Shown here: piece after piece, positions 35,875 to 49,079 of the stretch | Layout: every line of letters begins with the position of its first letter | Numbering within the stretch: the first letter of the stretch is position 1 | Assembly (NCBI GenBank): GCA_037893245.1 | Contig: JBAIAA010000515.1 | Coordinates: forward strand, 124,001 to 188,000 | Direction: 5' to 3' | DNA from: Crossaster papposus | Taxonomy: Eukaryota > Echinodermata > Asteroidea > Velatida > Solasteridae | Length of the DNA stretch: 64,000 nt | Notes under the pieces: generated by a model | What the model was told of the DNA's origin: nothing | Seen by the model: the letters and a program-made list of their open reading frames with translations, nothing else | Databases searched by the model: none | Program-made: the position numbers and the translations under genes

Positions 35875-38800
35875 TATGTAGTAGTAGGGATATGCCGATT
35901 GTAGACCAAATCTTAAATATGTAGTAGTAGGGATATGCCGATTGTAGACCAAATCTTAAATATGTAGTAGTAGGGATATGCCGATTGTAGACCAAATCTT
36001 AAATATGTAGTAGTAGGGATATGCCGATTGTAGACCAAATCTTAAATATGTAGTAGTAGGGATATGCCGATTGTAGACCAAATCTTAAATATGTAGTAGT
36101 AGGGATATGCCGATTGTAGACCAAATCTTAAATATGTAGTAGTAGGGATATGCCGATTGTAGACCAAATCTTAAATATGTAGTAGTAGGGATATGCCGAT
36201 TGTAGACCAAATCTTAAATATGTAGTAGTAGGGATATGCCGATTGTAGACCAAATCTTAAATATGTAGTAGTAGGGATATGCCGATTGTAGACCAAATCT
36301 TAAATATGTAGTAGTAGGGATATGCCGATTGTAGACCAAATCTTAAATATGTAGTAGTAGGGATATGCCGATTGTAGACCAAATCTTAAATATGTAGTAG
36401 TAGTAGGGATATGCCGATTGTAGACCAAATCTTAAATATGTAGTAGTAGGGATATGCCGATTGTAGACCAAATCTTAAATATGTAGTAGTAGGGATATGC
36501 CGATTGTAGACCATATCTTAAATATGTAGTAGTAGGGATATGCCGATTGTAGACCAAATCTTAAATATGTAGTAGTAGGGATATGCCGATTGTAGACCAA
36601 ATCTTAAATATGTAGTAGTAGGGATATGCCGATTGTAGACCAAATCTTAAATATGTAGTAGTAGGGATATGCCGATTGTAGACCAAATCTTAAATATGTA
36701 GTAGTAGGGATATGCCGATTGTAGACCAAATCTTAAATATGTAGTAGTAGGGATATGCCGATTGTAGACCAAATCTTAAACATGTAGTAGTAGTAAGGAT
36801 ATGCCGATTGTAGACCAAATCTTAAATATGTAGTAGTAGGGATATGCCGATTGTAGTCCAAATCTTAAATATGTAGTAGTAGGGATATGCCGATTGTAGA
36901 CCAAATCTCAAATATGTAGTAGTAGGGATATGCCGATTGTAGACCAAATCTTAAATATGTAGTAGTAGGGATATGCCGATTGTAGACCAAATCTTAAATA
37001 TGTAGTAGTAGGGATATGCCGATTGTAGACCAAATCTTAAATATGTAGTAGTAGTAGGGATATGCCGATTGTAGACCAAATCTTAAATATGTAGTAGTAG
37101 GGATATGCCGATTGTAGACCAAATCTTAAATATGTAGTAGTAGGGATATGCCGATTGTAGACCAAATCTTAAATATGTAGTAGTAGGGATATGCCGATTG
37201 TAGACCAAATCTTAAATATGTAGTAGTAGTAGGGATATGCCGATTGTAGACCAAATCTTAAATATGTAGTAGTAGGGATATGCCGATTGTAGACCAAATC
37301 TTAAATATGTAGTAGTAGGGATATGCCGATTGTAGACCAAATCTTAAATATGTAGTAGTAGGGATATGCCGATTGTAGACCAAATCTTAAATATGTAGTA
37401 GTAGGGATATGCCGATTGTAGACCAAATCTCTAAATATGTAGTAGTAGGGATATGCCGATTGTAGACCAAATCTTAAATATGTAGTAGTAGGGATATGCC
37501 GATTGTAGACCAATATGCCGATTGTAGACCAAATCTTAAATATGTAGTAGTAGGGATATGCCGATTGTAGACCAAATCTTAAATATGTAGTAGTAGTAGG
37601 ATATGCCGATTGTAGACCAAATCTTAAATATGTAGTAGTAGGGATATGCCGATTGTAGACCAAATCTTAAATATGTAGTAGTAGGGATATGCCGATTGTA
37701 GACCAAATCTTAAATATGTAGTAGTAGGGATATGCCGATTGTAGACCAAATCTTAAATATGTAGTAGTAGGGATATGCCGATTGTAGACCAAATCTTAAA
37801 TATGTAGTAGTAGGGATATGCCGATTGTAGACCAAATCTTAAATATGTAGTAGTAGGGATATGCCGATTGTAGACCAAATCTTAAATATGTAGTAGTAGG
37901 GATATGCCGATTGTAGACCAAATCTTAAATATGTAGTAGTAGGGATATGCCGATTGTAGACCAAATCTTAAATATGTAGTAGTAGGGATATGCCGATTGT
38001 AGACCAAATCTTAAATATGTAGTAGTAGGGATATGCCGATTGTAGACCAAATCTTAAATATGTAGTAGTAGGGATATGCCGATTGTAGACCAAATCTTAA
38101 ATATGTAGTAGTAGGGATATGCCGATTGTAGACCAAATCTTAAATATGTAGTAGTAGGGATATGCCGATTGTAGACCAAATCTTAAATATGTAGTAGTAG
38201 GGATATGCCGATTGTAGACCAAATCTTAAATATGTAGTAGTAGGGATATGCCGATTGTAGACCAAATCTTAAATATGTAGTAGTAGGGATATGCCGATTG
38301 TAGACCAAATCTTAAATATGTAGTAGTAGGGATATGCCGATTGTAGACCAAATCTTAAATATGTAGTAGTAGTAGGGATATGCCGATTGTAGACCAAATC
38401 TTAAATATGTAGTAGTAGGGATATGCCGATTGTAGACCAAATCTTAAATATGTAGTAGTAGGGATATGCCGATTGTAGACCAAATCTTAAATATGTAGTA
38501 GTAGGGATATGCCGATTGTAGACCAAATCTTAAATATGTAGTAGTAGGGATATGCCGATTGTAGACCAAATCTTAAATATGTAGTAGTAGGGATATGCCG
38601 ATTGTAGACCAAATCTTAAATATGTAGTAGTAGGGATATGCCGATTGTAGACCAAATCTTAAATATGTAGTAGTAGGGATATGCCGATTGTAGACCAAAT
38701 CTTAAATATGTAGTAGTAGGGATATGCCGATTGTAGACCAAATCTTAAATATGTAGTAGTAGGGATATGCCGATTGTAGACCAAATCTTAAATATGTAGT

Positions 38801-41800
38801 AGTAGGGATATGCCGATTGTAGACCAAATCTTAAATATGTAGTAGTAGGGATATGCCGATTGTAGACCAAATCTTAAATATGTAGTAGTAGGGATATGCC
38901 GATTGTAGACCAAATCTTAAATATGTAGTAGTAGGGATATGCCGATTGTAGACCAAATCTTAAATATGTAGTAGTAGGGATATGCCGATTGTAGACCAAA
39001 TCTTAAATATGTAGTAGTAGGGATATGCCGATTGTAGACCAAATCTTAAATATGTAGTAGTAGGGATATGCCGATTGTAGACCAAATCTTAAATATGTAG
39101 TAGTAGGGATATGCCGATTGTAGACCAAATCTTAAATATGTAGTAGTAGTAGGGATATGCCGATTGTAGACCAAATCTTAAATATGTAGTAGTAGGGATA
39201 TGCCGATTGTAGACCAAATCTTAAATATGTAGTAGTAGGGATATGCCGATTGTAGACCAAATCTTAAATATGTAGTAGTAGGGATATGCCGATTGTAGAC
39301 CAAATCTTAAATATGTAGTAGTAGGGATATGCCGATTGTAGACCAAATCTTAAATATGTAGTAGTAGGGATATGCCGATTGTAGACCAAATCTTAAATAT
39401 GTAGTAGTAGGGATATGCCGATTGTAGACCAAATCTTAAATATGTAGTAGTAGGGATATGCCGATTGTAGACCAAATCTTAAATATGTAGTAGTAGGGAT
39501 ATGCCGATTGTAGACCAAATCTTAAATATGTAGTAGTAGGGATATGCCGATTGTAGACCAAATCTTAAATATGTAGTAGTAGGGATATGCCGATTGTAGA
39601 CCAAATCTTAAATATGTAGTAGTAGGGATATGCCGATTGTAGACCAAATCTTAAATATGTAGTAGTAGGGATATGCCGATTGTAGACCAAATCTTAAATA
39701 TGTAGTAGTAGGGATATGCCGATTGTAGACCAAATCTTAAATATGTAGTAGTAGGGATATGCCGATTGTAGACCAAATCTTAAATATGTAGTAGTAGGGA
39801 TATGCCGATTGTAGACCAAATCTTAAATATGTAGTAGTAGGGATATGCCGATTGTAGACCAAATCTTAAATATGTAGTAGTAGGGATATGCCGATTGTAG
39901 ACCAAATCTTAAATATGTAGTAGTAGGGATATGCCGATTGTAGACCAAATCTTAAATATGTAGTAGTAGGGATATGCCGATTGTAGACCAAATCTTAAAT
40001 ATGTAGTAGTAGGGATATGCCGATTGTAGACCAAATCTTAAATATGTAGTAGTAGGGATATGCCGATTGTAGACCAAATCTTAAATATGTAGTAGTAGGG
40101 ATATGCCGATTGTAGACCAAATCTTAAATATGTAGTAGTAGGGATATGCCGATTGTAGACCAAATCTTAAATATGTAGTAGTAGGGATATGCCGATTGTA
40201 GACCAAATCTTAAATATGTAGTAGTAGGGATATGCCGATTGTAGACCAAATCTTAAATATGTAGTAGTAGGGATATGCCGATTGTAGACCAAATCTTAAA
40301 TATGTAGTAGTAGGGATATGCCGATTGTAGACCAAATCTTAAATATGTAGTAGTAGGGATATGCCGATTGTAGACCAAATCTTAAATATGTAGTAGTAGG
40401 GATATGCCGATTGTAGACCAAATCTTAAATATGTAGTAGTAGGGATATGCCGATTGTAGACCAAATCTTAAATATGTAGTAGTAGGGATATGCCGATTGT
40501 AGACCAAATCTTAAATATGTAGTAGTAGGGATATGCCGATTGTAGACCAAATCTTAAATATGTAGTAGTAGGGATATGCCGATTGTAGACCAAATCTTAA
40601 ATATGTAGTAGTAGTAGGGATATGCCGATTGTAGACCAAATCTTAAATATGTAGTAGTAGGGATATGCCGATTGTAGACCGAAATCTTAAATATGTAGTA
40701 GTAGGGATATGCCGATTGTAGACCAAATCTTAAATATGTAGTAGTAGGGATATGCCGATTGTAGACCAAATCTTAAATATGTAGTAGTAGGGATATGCCG
40801 ATTGTAGACCAAATCTTAAATATGTAGTAGTAGGGATATGCCGATTGTAGACCAAATCTTAAATATGTAGTAGTAGGGATATGCCGATTGTAGACCAAAT
40901 CTTATATATGTAGTAGTAGGGATATGCCGATTGTAGACCAAATCTTAAATATGTAGTAGTAGGGATATGCCGATTGTAGACCAAATCTTAAATATGTAGT
41001 AGTAGGGATATGCCGATTGTAGACCAAATCTTAAATATGTAGTAGTAGGGATATGCCGATTGTAGACCAAATCTTAAATATGTAGTAGTAGGGATATGCC
41101 GATTGTAGACCAAATCTTAAATATGTAGTAGTAGGGATATGCCGATTGTAGACAAATCTTAAATATGTAGTAGTAGGGATATGCCGATTGTAGACCAAAT
41201 CTTAAATATGTAGTAGTAGGGATATGCCGATTGTAGACGAAATCTTAAATATGTAGTAGTAGGGATATGCCGATTGTAGACCAAATCTTAAATATGTAGT
41301 AGTAGGGATATGCCGATTGTAGACCAAATCTTAAATATGTAGTAGTAGGGATACGCCGATTGTAGACCAAATCTTAAATATGTAGTAGTAGGGATATGCC
41401 GATTGTAGACCAAATCTTAAATATGTAATAGTAGGGATATGCCGATTGTAGACCAAATCTTAAATATGTAGTAGTAAGGATATGCCGATTGTAGACCAAA
41501 TCTTAAATATGTAGTAGTAGGGATATGCCGATTGTAGACCAAATCTTAAATATGTAGTAGTAGGGATATGCCGATTGTAGACCAAATCTTAAATATGTAG
41601 TAGTAGGGATATGCCGATTGTAGACCAAATCTTATATATGTAGTAGTAGGGATATGCCGATTGTAGACCAAATCTTAAATATGTAGTAGTAGGGATATGC
41701 CGATTGTAGACCAAATCTTAAATATGTAGTAGTAGGGATATGCCGATTGTAGACCAAATCTTAAATATGTAGTAGTAGGGATATGCCGATTGTAGACCAA

Positions 41801-42502
41801 ATCTTAAATATGTAGTAGTAGTAGGGATATGCCGATTGTAGACCAAATCTTAAATATGTAGTAGTAGGGATATGCCGATTGTACACGAAATCTTAAATAT
41901 GTAGTAGTAGGGATATGCCGATTGTAGACCAAATCTTAAATATGTAGTAGTAGGGATATGCCGATTGTAGACCAAATCTTAAATATGTAGTAGTAGGGAT
42001 ACGCCGATTGTAGACCAAATCTTAAATATGCAGTAGTAGGGATATGCCGATTGTAGACCAAATCTTAAATATGTAGTAGTAGGGATATGCCGATTGTAGA
42101 CCAAATCTTATATATGTAGTAGTAGGGATATGCCGATTGTAGACCAAATCTTAAATATGTAGTAGTAGGGATATGCCGATTGTAGACCAAATCTTAAATA
42201 TGTAGTAGTAGTAGGGATATGCCGATTGTAGACCAAATCTTAAATATGTAGTAGTAGGGATATGCCGATTGTAGACCAAATCTTAAATATGTAGTAGTAG
42301 GGATATGCCGATTGTAGACCAAATCTTAAATATGTAGTAGTAGGGATATGCCGATTGTAGACCAAATCTTAAATATGTAGTAGTAGGGATATGCCGATTG
42401 TAGACCAAATCTTAAATATGTAGTAGTAGGGATATGCCGATTGTAGACCAAATCTTAAATATGTAGTAGTAGGGATATGCCGATTGTAGACCAAATCTTA
42501 AA
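35875..42502 (+). repeat. Long A-only array, 154 units, with 46-bp variants
   Basis: The 6628 bp are explained as 154 x 43 plus 6. Ten units have a fourth TAG (36395, 36785, 37046, 37221, 37588, 38364, 39141, 40606, 41813, 42203; the one at 37588 also lacks a G). Two units gain 1 bp (near 37430 and 40681), one loses 1 bp (near 41153) and one is cut by 24 bp near 37512. No B or C sequence is present. From about 37.7 to 40.6 kb substitutions are almost absent. Confidence 0.94.
37494..37531 (+). repeat. Truncated A unit (24-bp internal deletion)
   Basis: ATATGCC occurs at 37494 and again at 37513, a spacing of 19 bp instead of 43. The unit runs GATTGTAGACC directly into AATATGCCG, losing 24 bp. 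It is the only large truncation of A that I found. It lies in a disturbed patch that also has ATCTCTAAAT (near 37429) and TAGTAGTAGTAGGATATG (37588). Confidence 0.9.
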
Positions 42503-42679
42503 AACTCAATTTGATCTGATAACAAAACAAACTCACATTTATTATTATGTAAAGGGAAAGAAGTGTGCAGTAGAAATAAACACCTGATGTGGGAACAAGC
42601 CCACGAGTTAAATATGTAAAGGGAAAGAAGTGTGCAGTAGAAATAAACACCTGATGTGGGAACAAGCCCTCGAGTTAAA
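42503..42679 (+). repeat. Lone cassette with doubled C module (B-C-C)
   Basis: This is the only cassette between 35.9 and 45.7 kb and the first in the window with an extra C. The B start is one base shorter than usual. The first C ends CACGAG and is followed directly by TAAATATG and a second C ending CTCGAG. The joint reads TATG|TAAAGGG. Confidence 0.94.
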
Positions 42680-45600
42680 TATGTAGTAGTAGGGATATGC
42701 CGATTGTAGACCAAATCTTAAATATGTAGTAGTAGGGATATGCCGATTGTAGACCAAATCTTAAATATGTAGTAGTAGGGATATGCCGATTGTAGACCAA
42801 ATCTTAAATATGTAGTAGTAGGGATATGCCGATTGTAGACCAAATCTTAAATATGTAGTAGTAGGGATATGCCGATTGTAGACCAAATCTTAAATATGTA
42901 GTAGTAGGGATATGCCGATTGTAGACCAAATCTTAAATATGTAGTAGTAGGGATATGCCGATTGTAGACCAAATCTTAAATATGTAGTAGTAGGGATATG
43001 CCGATTGTAGACCAAATCTTAAATATGTAGTAGTAGGGATATGCCGATTGTAGACCAAATCTTAAATATGTAGTAGTAGGGATATGCCGATTGTATACCA
43101 AATCTTATATATGTAGTAGTAGGGATATGCCGATTGTAGACCAAATCTTAAATATGTAGTAGTAGTAGGGATATGCCGATTGTAGACCAAATCTTAAATA
43201 TGTAGTAGTAGTAGGGATATGCCGATTGTAGACCAAATCTTAAATATGTAGTAGTAGGGGTCTGCCGATTGTAGACCAAATCTTAAATATGTAGTAGTAG
43301 GGATATGCCGATTGTAGACCAAATCTTAAATATGTAGTAGTAGGGATATGCCGATTGTAGACCAAATCTTAAATATGTAGTAGTAGGGATATGTCGATTG
43401 TAGACCAAATCTTAAATATGTAGTAGTAGGGATATGCCGATTGTAGACCAAATCTTAAATATGTAGTAGTAGGGATATGCCGATTGTAGACCAAATCTTA
43501 AATATGTAGTAGTAGGGATATGCCGATTGTAGACCAAATCTTAAATATGTAGTAGTAGTAGGGATATGCCGATTGTAGACCCAAATCTTAAATATGTAGT
43601 AGTAGGGATATGCCGATTGTAGACGAAATCTTAAATATGTAGTAGTAGGGATATGCCGATTGTAGACCAAATCTTAAATATGTAGTAGTAGTAGGGATAT
43701 GCCGATTGTAGACCAAATCTTAAATATGTAGTAGTAGGGATATGCCGATTGTAGACCAAATCTTAAATATGTAGTAGTAGGGATATGCCGATTGTAGACC
43801 AAATCTTAAATATGTAGTAGTAGGGATATGCCGATTGTAGACCAAATCTTAAATATGTAGTAGTAGGGATATGCCGATTGTAGACCAAATCTTAAATATG
43901 TAGTAGTAGGGATATGCCGATTGTAGACCAAATCTTAAATATGTAGTAGTAGGGATATGCCGATTGTAGACCAAATCTTAAATATGTAGTAGTAGGGATA
44001 TGCCGATTGTAGACCAAATCTTAAATATGTAGTAGTAGGGATATGCCGATTGTAGACCAAATCTTATATATGTAGTAGTAGGGATATGCCGATTGTAGAC
44101 CAAATCTTAAATATGTAGTAGTAGGGATATGCCGATTGTAGACCAAATCTTAAATATGTAGTAGTAGGGATATGCCGATTGTAGACCAAATCTTAAATAT
44201 GTAGTAGTAGGGATATGCCGATTGTAGACCAAATCTTAAATATGTAGTAGTAGGGATATGCCGATTGTAGACCAAATCTTAAATATGTAGTAGTAGGGAT
44301 ATGCCGATTGTAGACCAAATCTTAAATATGTAGTAGTAGGGATATGCCGATTGTAGACCAAATCTTAAATATGTAGTAGTAGGGATATGCCGATTGTAGA
44401 CCAAATCTTAAATATGTAGTAGTAGGGATATGCCGATTGTAGACCAAATCTTAAATATGTAGTAGTAGGGATATGCCGATTGTAGACCAAATCTTAAATA
44501 TGTAGTAGTAGGGATATGCCGATTGTAGACCAAATCTTAAATATGTAGTAGTAGGGATATGCCGATTGTAGACCAAATCTTAAATATGTAGTAGTAGGGA
44601 TATGCCGATTGTAGACCAAATCTTAAATATGTAGTAGTAGGGATATGCCGATTGTAGACCAAATCTTAAATATGTAGTAGTAGGGATATGCCGATTGTAG
44701 ACCAAATCTTAAATATGTAGTAGTAGGGATATGCCGATTGTAGACGAAATCTTAAATATGTAGTAGTAGGGATATGCCGATTGTAGACCAAATCTTAAAT
44801 ATGTAGTAGTAGTAGGGATATGCCGATTGTAGACCAAATCTTAAATATGTAGTAGTAGGGATATGCCGATTGTAGACCAAATCTTAAATATGTAGTAGTA
44901 GGGATATGCCGATTGTAGACCAAATCTTAAATATGTAGTAGTAGGGATATGCCGATTGTAGACCAAATCTTAAATATGTAGTAGTAGGGATATGCCGATT
45001 GTAGACCAAATCTTAAATATGTAGTAGTAGGGATATGCCGATTGTAGACCAAATCTTAAATATGTAGTAGTAGGGATATGCCGATTGTAGACCAAATCTT
45101 AAATATGTAGTAGTAGGGATATGCCGATTGTAGACCAAATCTTAAATATGTAGTAGTAGGGATATGCCGATTGTAGACCAAATCTTATATATGTAGTAGT
45201 AGGGATATGCCGATTGTAGACCAAATCTTAAATATGTAGTAGTAGGGATATGCCGATTGTAGACCAAATCTTAAATATGTAGTAGTAGGGATATGCCGAT
45301 TGTAGACCAAATCTTAAATATGTAGTAGTAGGGATATGCCGATTGTAGACCAAATCTTAAATATGTAGTAGTAGGGATATGCCGATTGTAGACCAAATCT
45401 TAAATATGTAGTAGTAGGGATATGCCGATTGTAGACCAAATCTTAAATATGTAGTAGTAGGGATATGCCGATTGTAGACCAAATCTTAAATATGTAGTAG
45501 TAGGGATATGCCGATTGTAGACCAAATCTTAAATATGTAGTAGTAGGGATATGCCGATTGTAGACCAAATCTTAAATATGTAGTAGTAGTAGGGATATGC

Positions 45601-45751
45601 CGATTGTAGACCAAATCTTAAATATGTAGTAGTAGGGATATGCCGATTGTAGACCAAATCTTAAATATGTAGTAGTAGGGATATGCCGATTGTAGACCAA
45701 ATCTTAAATATGTAGTAGTAGGGATATGCCGATTGTAGACCAAATCTTAAC
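42680..45751 (+). repeat. A-only array, 71 units, with 46-bp variants
   Basis: The 3072 bp equal 71 x 43 plus 19. Six units have a fourth TAG (43157, 43203, 43550, 43683, 44804, 45581) and one has GACCCAAATC (+1, near 43579). The units at 43157 and 43203 are adjacent. CTTATATATG units lie near 43105, 44063 and 45184. Confidence 0.93.
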
Positions 45752-46085
45752 AAAACTCAATTTGATCTGATAACAAAACAAACTCACATGTATTATTATG
45801 TAAAGGGAAAGAAGTGTGCAGTAGAAATAAACACCTGATGTGGGAACAAGCCCTCGAGTTAAATATGTAGTAGTAGGGATATGCCGATTGTAGACCAAAT
45901 CTTAAAAAAACTCAATTTGATCTGATAACAAAACAAACTCACATTTATTATTATGTAAAGGGAAAGAAGTGTGCAGTAGAAATAAACACCTGATGTGGGA
46001 ACAAGCCCACGAGTTAAATATGTAAAGGGAAAGAAGTGTGCAGTAGAAATAAACACCTGATGTGGGAACAAGCCCTCGAGTTAAA
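45752..46085 (+). repeat. Two cassettes: variant B' single, then B-C-C
   Basis: The first cassette (45752) has the variant B', with CTTAACAAAACTC at its start and CACATGTATT instead of CACATTTATT, and is 112 bp long. After one A unit a second cassette (45907, also 112 bp) has a doubled C whose first copy ends CACGAG. Confidence 0.93.
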
Positions 46086-46601
46086 TATGTAGTAGTAGGG
46101 ATATGCCGATTGTAGACCAAATCTTAAATATGTAGTAGTAGGGATATGCCGATTGTAGACCAAATCTTAAATATGTAGTAGTAGGGATATGCCGATTGTA
46201 GACCAAATCTTAAATATGTAGTAGTAGGGATATGCCGATTGTAGACCAAATCTTAAATATGTAGTAGTAGGGATATGCCGATTGTAGACCAAATCTTAAA
46301 TATGTAGTAGTAGGGATATGCCGATTGTAGACCAAATCTTAAATATGTAGTAGTAGGGATATGCCGATTGTAGACCAAATCTTAAATATGTAGTAGTAGG
46401 GATATGCCGATTGTAGACCAAATCTTAAATATATAGTAGTAGGGATATGCCGATTGTAGACCAAATCTTAAATATGTAGTAGTAGGGATATGCCGATTGT
46501 AGACCAAATCTTAAATATGTAGTAGTAGGGATATGCCGATTGTAGACCAAATCTTAAATATGTAGTAGTAGGGATATGCCGATTGTAGACCAAATCTTAA
46601 C
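46086..46601 (+). repeat. A-only run, 12 monomers
   Basis: The 516 bp are exactly 12 x 43. One unit has ATATAGTAGTAGG (near 46431). Confidence 0.93.
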
Positions 46602-46934
46602 AAAACTCAATTTGATCTGATAACAAAACAAACTCACATGTATTATTATGTAAAGGGAAAGAAGTGTGCAGTAGAAATAAACACCTGATGTGGGAACAAG
46701 CCCTCGAGTTAAATATGTAGTAGTAGGGATATGCCGATTGTAGACCAAATCTTAAAAAACTCAATTTGATCTGATAACAAAACAAACTCACATTTATTAT
46801 TATGTAAAGGGAAAGAAGTGTGCAGTAGAAATAAACACCTGATGTGGGAACAAGCCCACGAGTTAAATATGTAAAGGGAAAGAAGTGTGCAGTAGAAATA
46901 AACACCTGATGTGGGAACAAGCCCTCGAGTTAAA
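46602..46934 (+). repeat. Two cassettes: B' single, then B-C-C
   Basis: This has the same arrangement as 45752-46085, 850 bp further on, except that the second cassette (46757) has the usual B start. The first C of the doublet ends CACGAG. The whole arrangement recurs at 51194. Confidence 0.93.
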
Positions 46935-47966
46935 TATGTAGTAGTAGGGATATGCCGATTGTAGACCAAATCTTAAATATGTAGTAGTAGGGATATGCCG
47001 ATTGTAGACCAAATCTTAAATATGTAGTAGTAGGGATATGCCGATTGTAGACCAAATCTTAAATATGTAGTAGTAGGGATATGCCGATTGTAGACCAAAT
47101 CTTAAATATGTAGTAGTAGGGATATGCCGATTGTAGACCAAATCTTAAATATGTAGTAGTAGGGATATGCCGATTGTAGACCAAATCTTAAATATGTAGT
47201 AGTAGGGATATGCCGATTGTAGACCAAATCTTATATATGTAGTAGTAGGGATATGCCGATTGTAGACCAAATCTTAAATATGTAGTAGTAGGGATATGCC
47301 GATTGTAGACCAAATCTTAAATATGTAGTAGTAGGGATATGCCGATTGTAGACCAAATCTTAAATATGTAGTAGTAGGGATATGCCGATTGTAGACCAAA
47401 TCTTAAATATGTAGTAGTAGGGATATGCCGATTGTAGACCAAATCTTAAATATGTAGTAGTAGGGATATGCCGATTGTAGACCAAATCTTAAATATGTAG
47501 TAGTAGGGATATGCCGATTGTAGACCAAATCTTAAATATGTAGTAGTAGGGATATGCCGATTGTAGACCAAATCTTAAATATGTAGTAGTAGGGATATGC
47601 CGATTGTAGACCAAATCTTAAATATGTAGTAGTAGGGATATGCCGATTGTAGACCAAATCTTAAATATGTAGTAGTAGGGATATGCCGATTGTAGACCAA
47701 ATCTTAAATATGTAGTAGTAGGGATATGCCGATTGTAGACCAAATCTTAAATATGTAGTAGTAGGGATATGCCGATTGTAGACCAAATCTTAAATATGTA
47801 GTAGTAGGGATATGCCGATTGTAGACCAAATCTTAAATATGTAGTAGTAGGGATATGCCGATTGTAGACCAAATCTTAAATATGTAGTAGTAGGGATATG
47901 CCGATTGTAGACCAAATCTTAAATATGTAGTAGTAGGGACATGCCGATTGTAGACCAAATCTTAAA
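46935..47966 (+). repeat. A-only run, 24 monomers
   Basis: The 1032 bp are exactly 24 x 43. One CTTATATATG unit (near 47231) recurs near 51822 at an offset of about 4592 bp. The last unit has GGGACATGCC. Confidence 0.93.
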
Positions 47967-48211
47967 AAACTCAATTTGATCTGATAACAAAACAAACTCA
48001 CATTTATTATTATGTAAAGGGAAAGAAGTGTGCAGTAGAAATAAACACCTGATGTGGGAACAAGCCCTCGAGTTAAATATGTAAAGGGAAAGAAGTGTGC
48101 AGTAGAAATAAACACCTGATGTGGGAACAAGCCCTCGAGTTAAATATGTAAAGGGAAAGAAGTGTGCAGTAGAAATAAACACCTGATGTGGGAACAAGCC
48201 CTCGAGTTAAA
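47967..48211 (+). repeat. Cassette with tripled C module (B-C-C-C)
   Basis: C modules start at 48015, 48082 and 48149, a perfect 67-bp period. All three end CTCGAG. Total length is 111 plus 2 x 67, or 245 bp. Confidence 0.95.
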
Positions 48212-48813
48212 TATGTAGTAGTAGGGATATGCCGATTGTAGACCAAATCTTAAATATGTAGTAGTAGGGATATGCCGATTGTAGACCAAATCTTAAATAT
48301 GTAGTAGTAGGGATATGCCGATTGTAGACCAAATCTTAAATATGTAGTAGTAGGGATATGCCGATTGTAGACCAAATCTTAAATATGTAGTAGTAGGGAT
48401 ATGCCGATTGTAGACCAAATCTTAAATATGTAGTAGTAGGGATATGCCGATTGTAGACCAAATCTTAAATATGTAGTAGTAGGGATATGCCGATTGTAGA
48501 CCAAATCTTAAATATGTAGTAGTAGGGATATGCCGATTGTAGACCAAATCTTAAATATGTAGTAGTAGGGATATGCCGATTGTAGACCAAATCTTAAATA
48601 TGTAGTAGTAGGGATATGCCGATTGTAGACCAAATCTTAAATATGTAGTAGTAGGGATATGCCGATTGTAGACCAAATCTTAAATATGTAGTAGTAGGGA
48701 TATGCCGATTGTAGACCAAATCTTAAATATGTAGTAGTAGGGATATGCCGATTGTAGACCAAATCTTAAATATGTAGTAGTAGGGATATGCCGATTGTAG
48801 ACCAAATCTTAAC
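48212..48813 (+). repeat. A-only run, 14 monomers
   Basis: The 602 bp are exactly 14 x 43, almost all of consensus type. Confidence 0.93.
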
Positions 48814-49079
48814 AAAACTCAATTTGATCTGATAACAAAACAAACTCACATGTATTATTATGTAAAGGGAAAGAAGTGTGCAGTAGAAATAAACACCTGA
48901 TGTGGGAACAAGCCCTCGAGTTAAATATGTAGTAGTAGGGATATGCCGATTGTAGACCAAATCTTAAAAAACTCAATTTGATCTGATAACAAAACAAACT
49001 CACATTTATTATTATGTAAAGGGAAAGAAGTGTGCAGTAGAAATAAACACCTGATGTGGGAACAAGCCCTCGAGTTAAA
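48814..49079 (+). repeat. Two cassettes: B' single, then ordinary B-C
   Basis: The first cassette (48814) is the B' form. The second (48969) has a single C, unlike the otherwise similar pairs at 46602 and 51194. Confidence 0.93.

Noticed and set aside
36395-45583. Gene encoding a repeat protein with (TAG)n expansion
   Set aside because: On the + strand TAGTAGTAG is a run of stops in one frame, and the minus strand is closed every 129 bp. The triplet gain has no coding meaning here.
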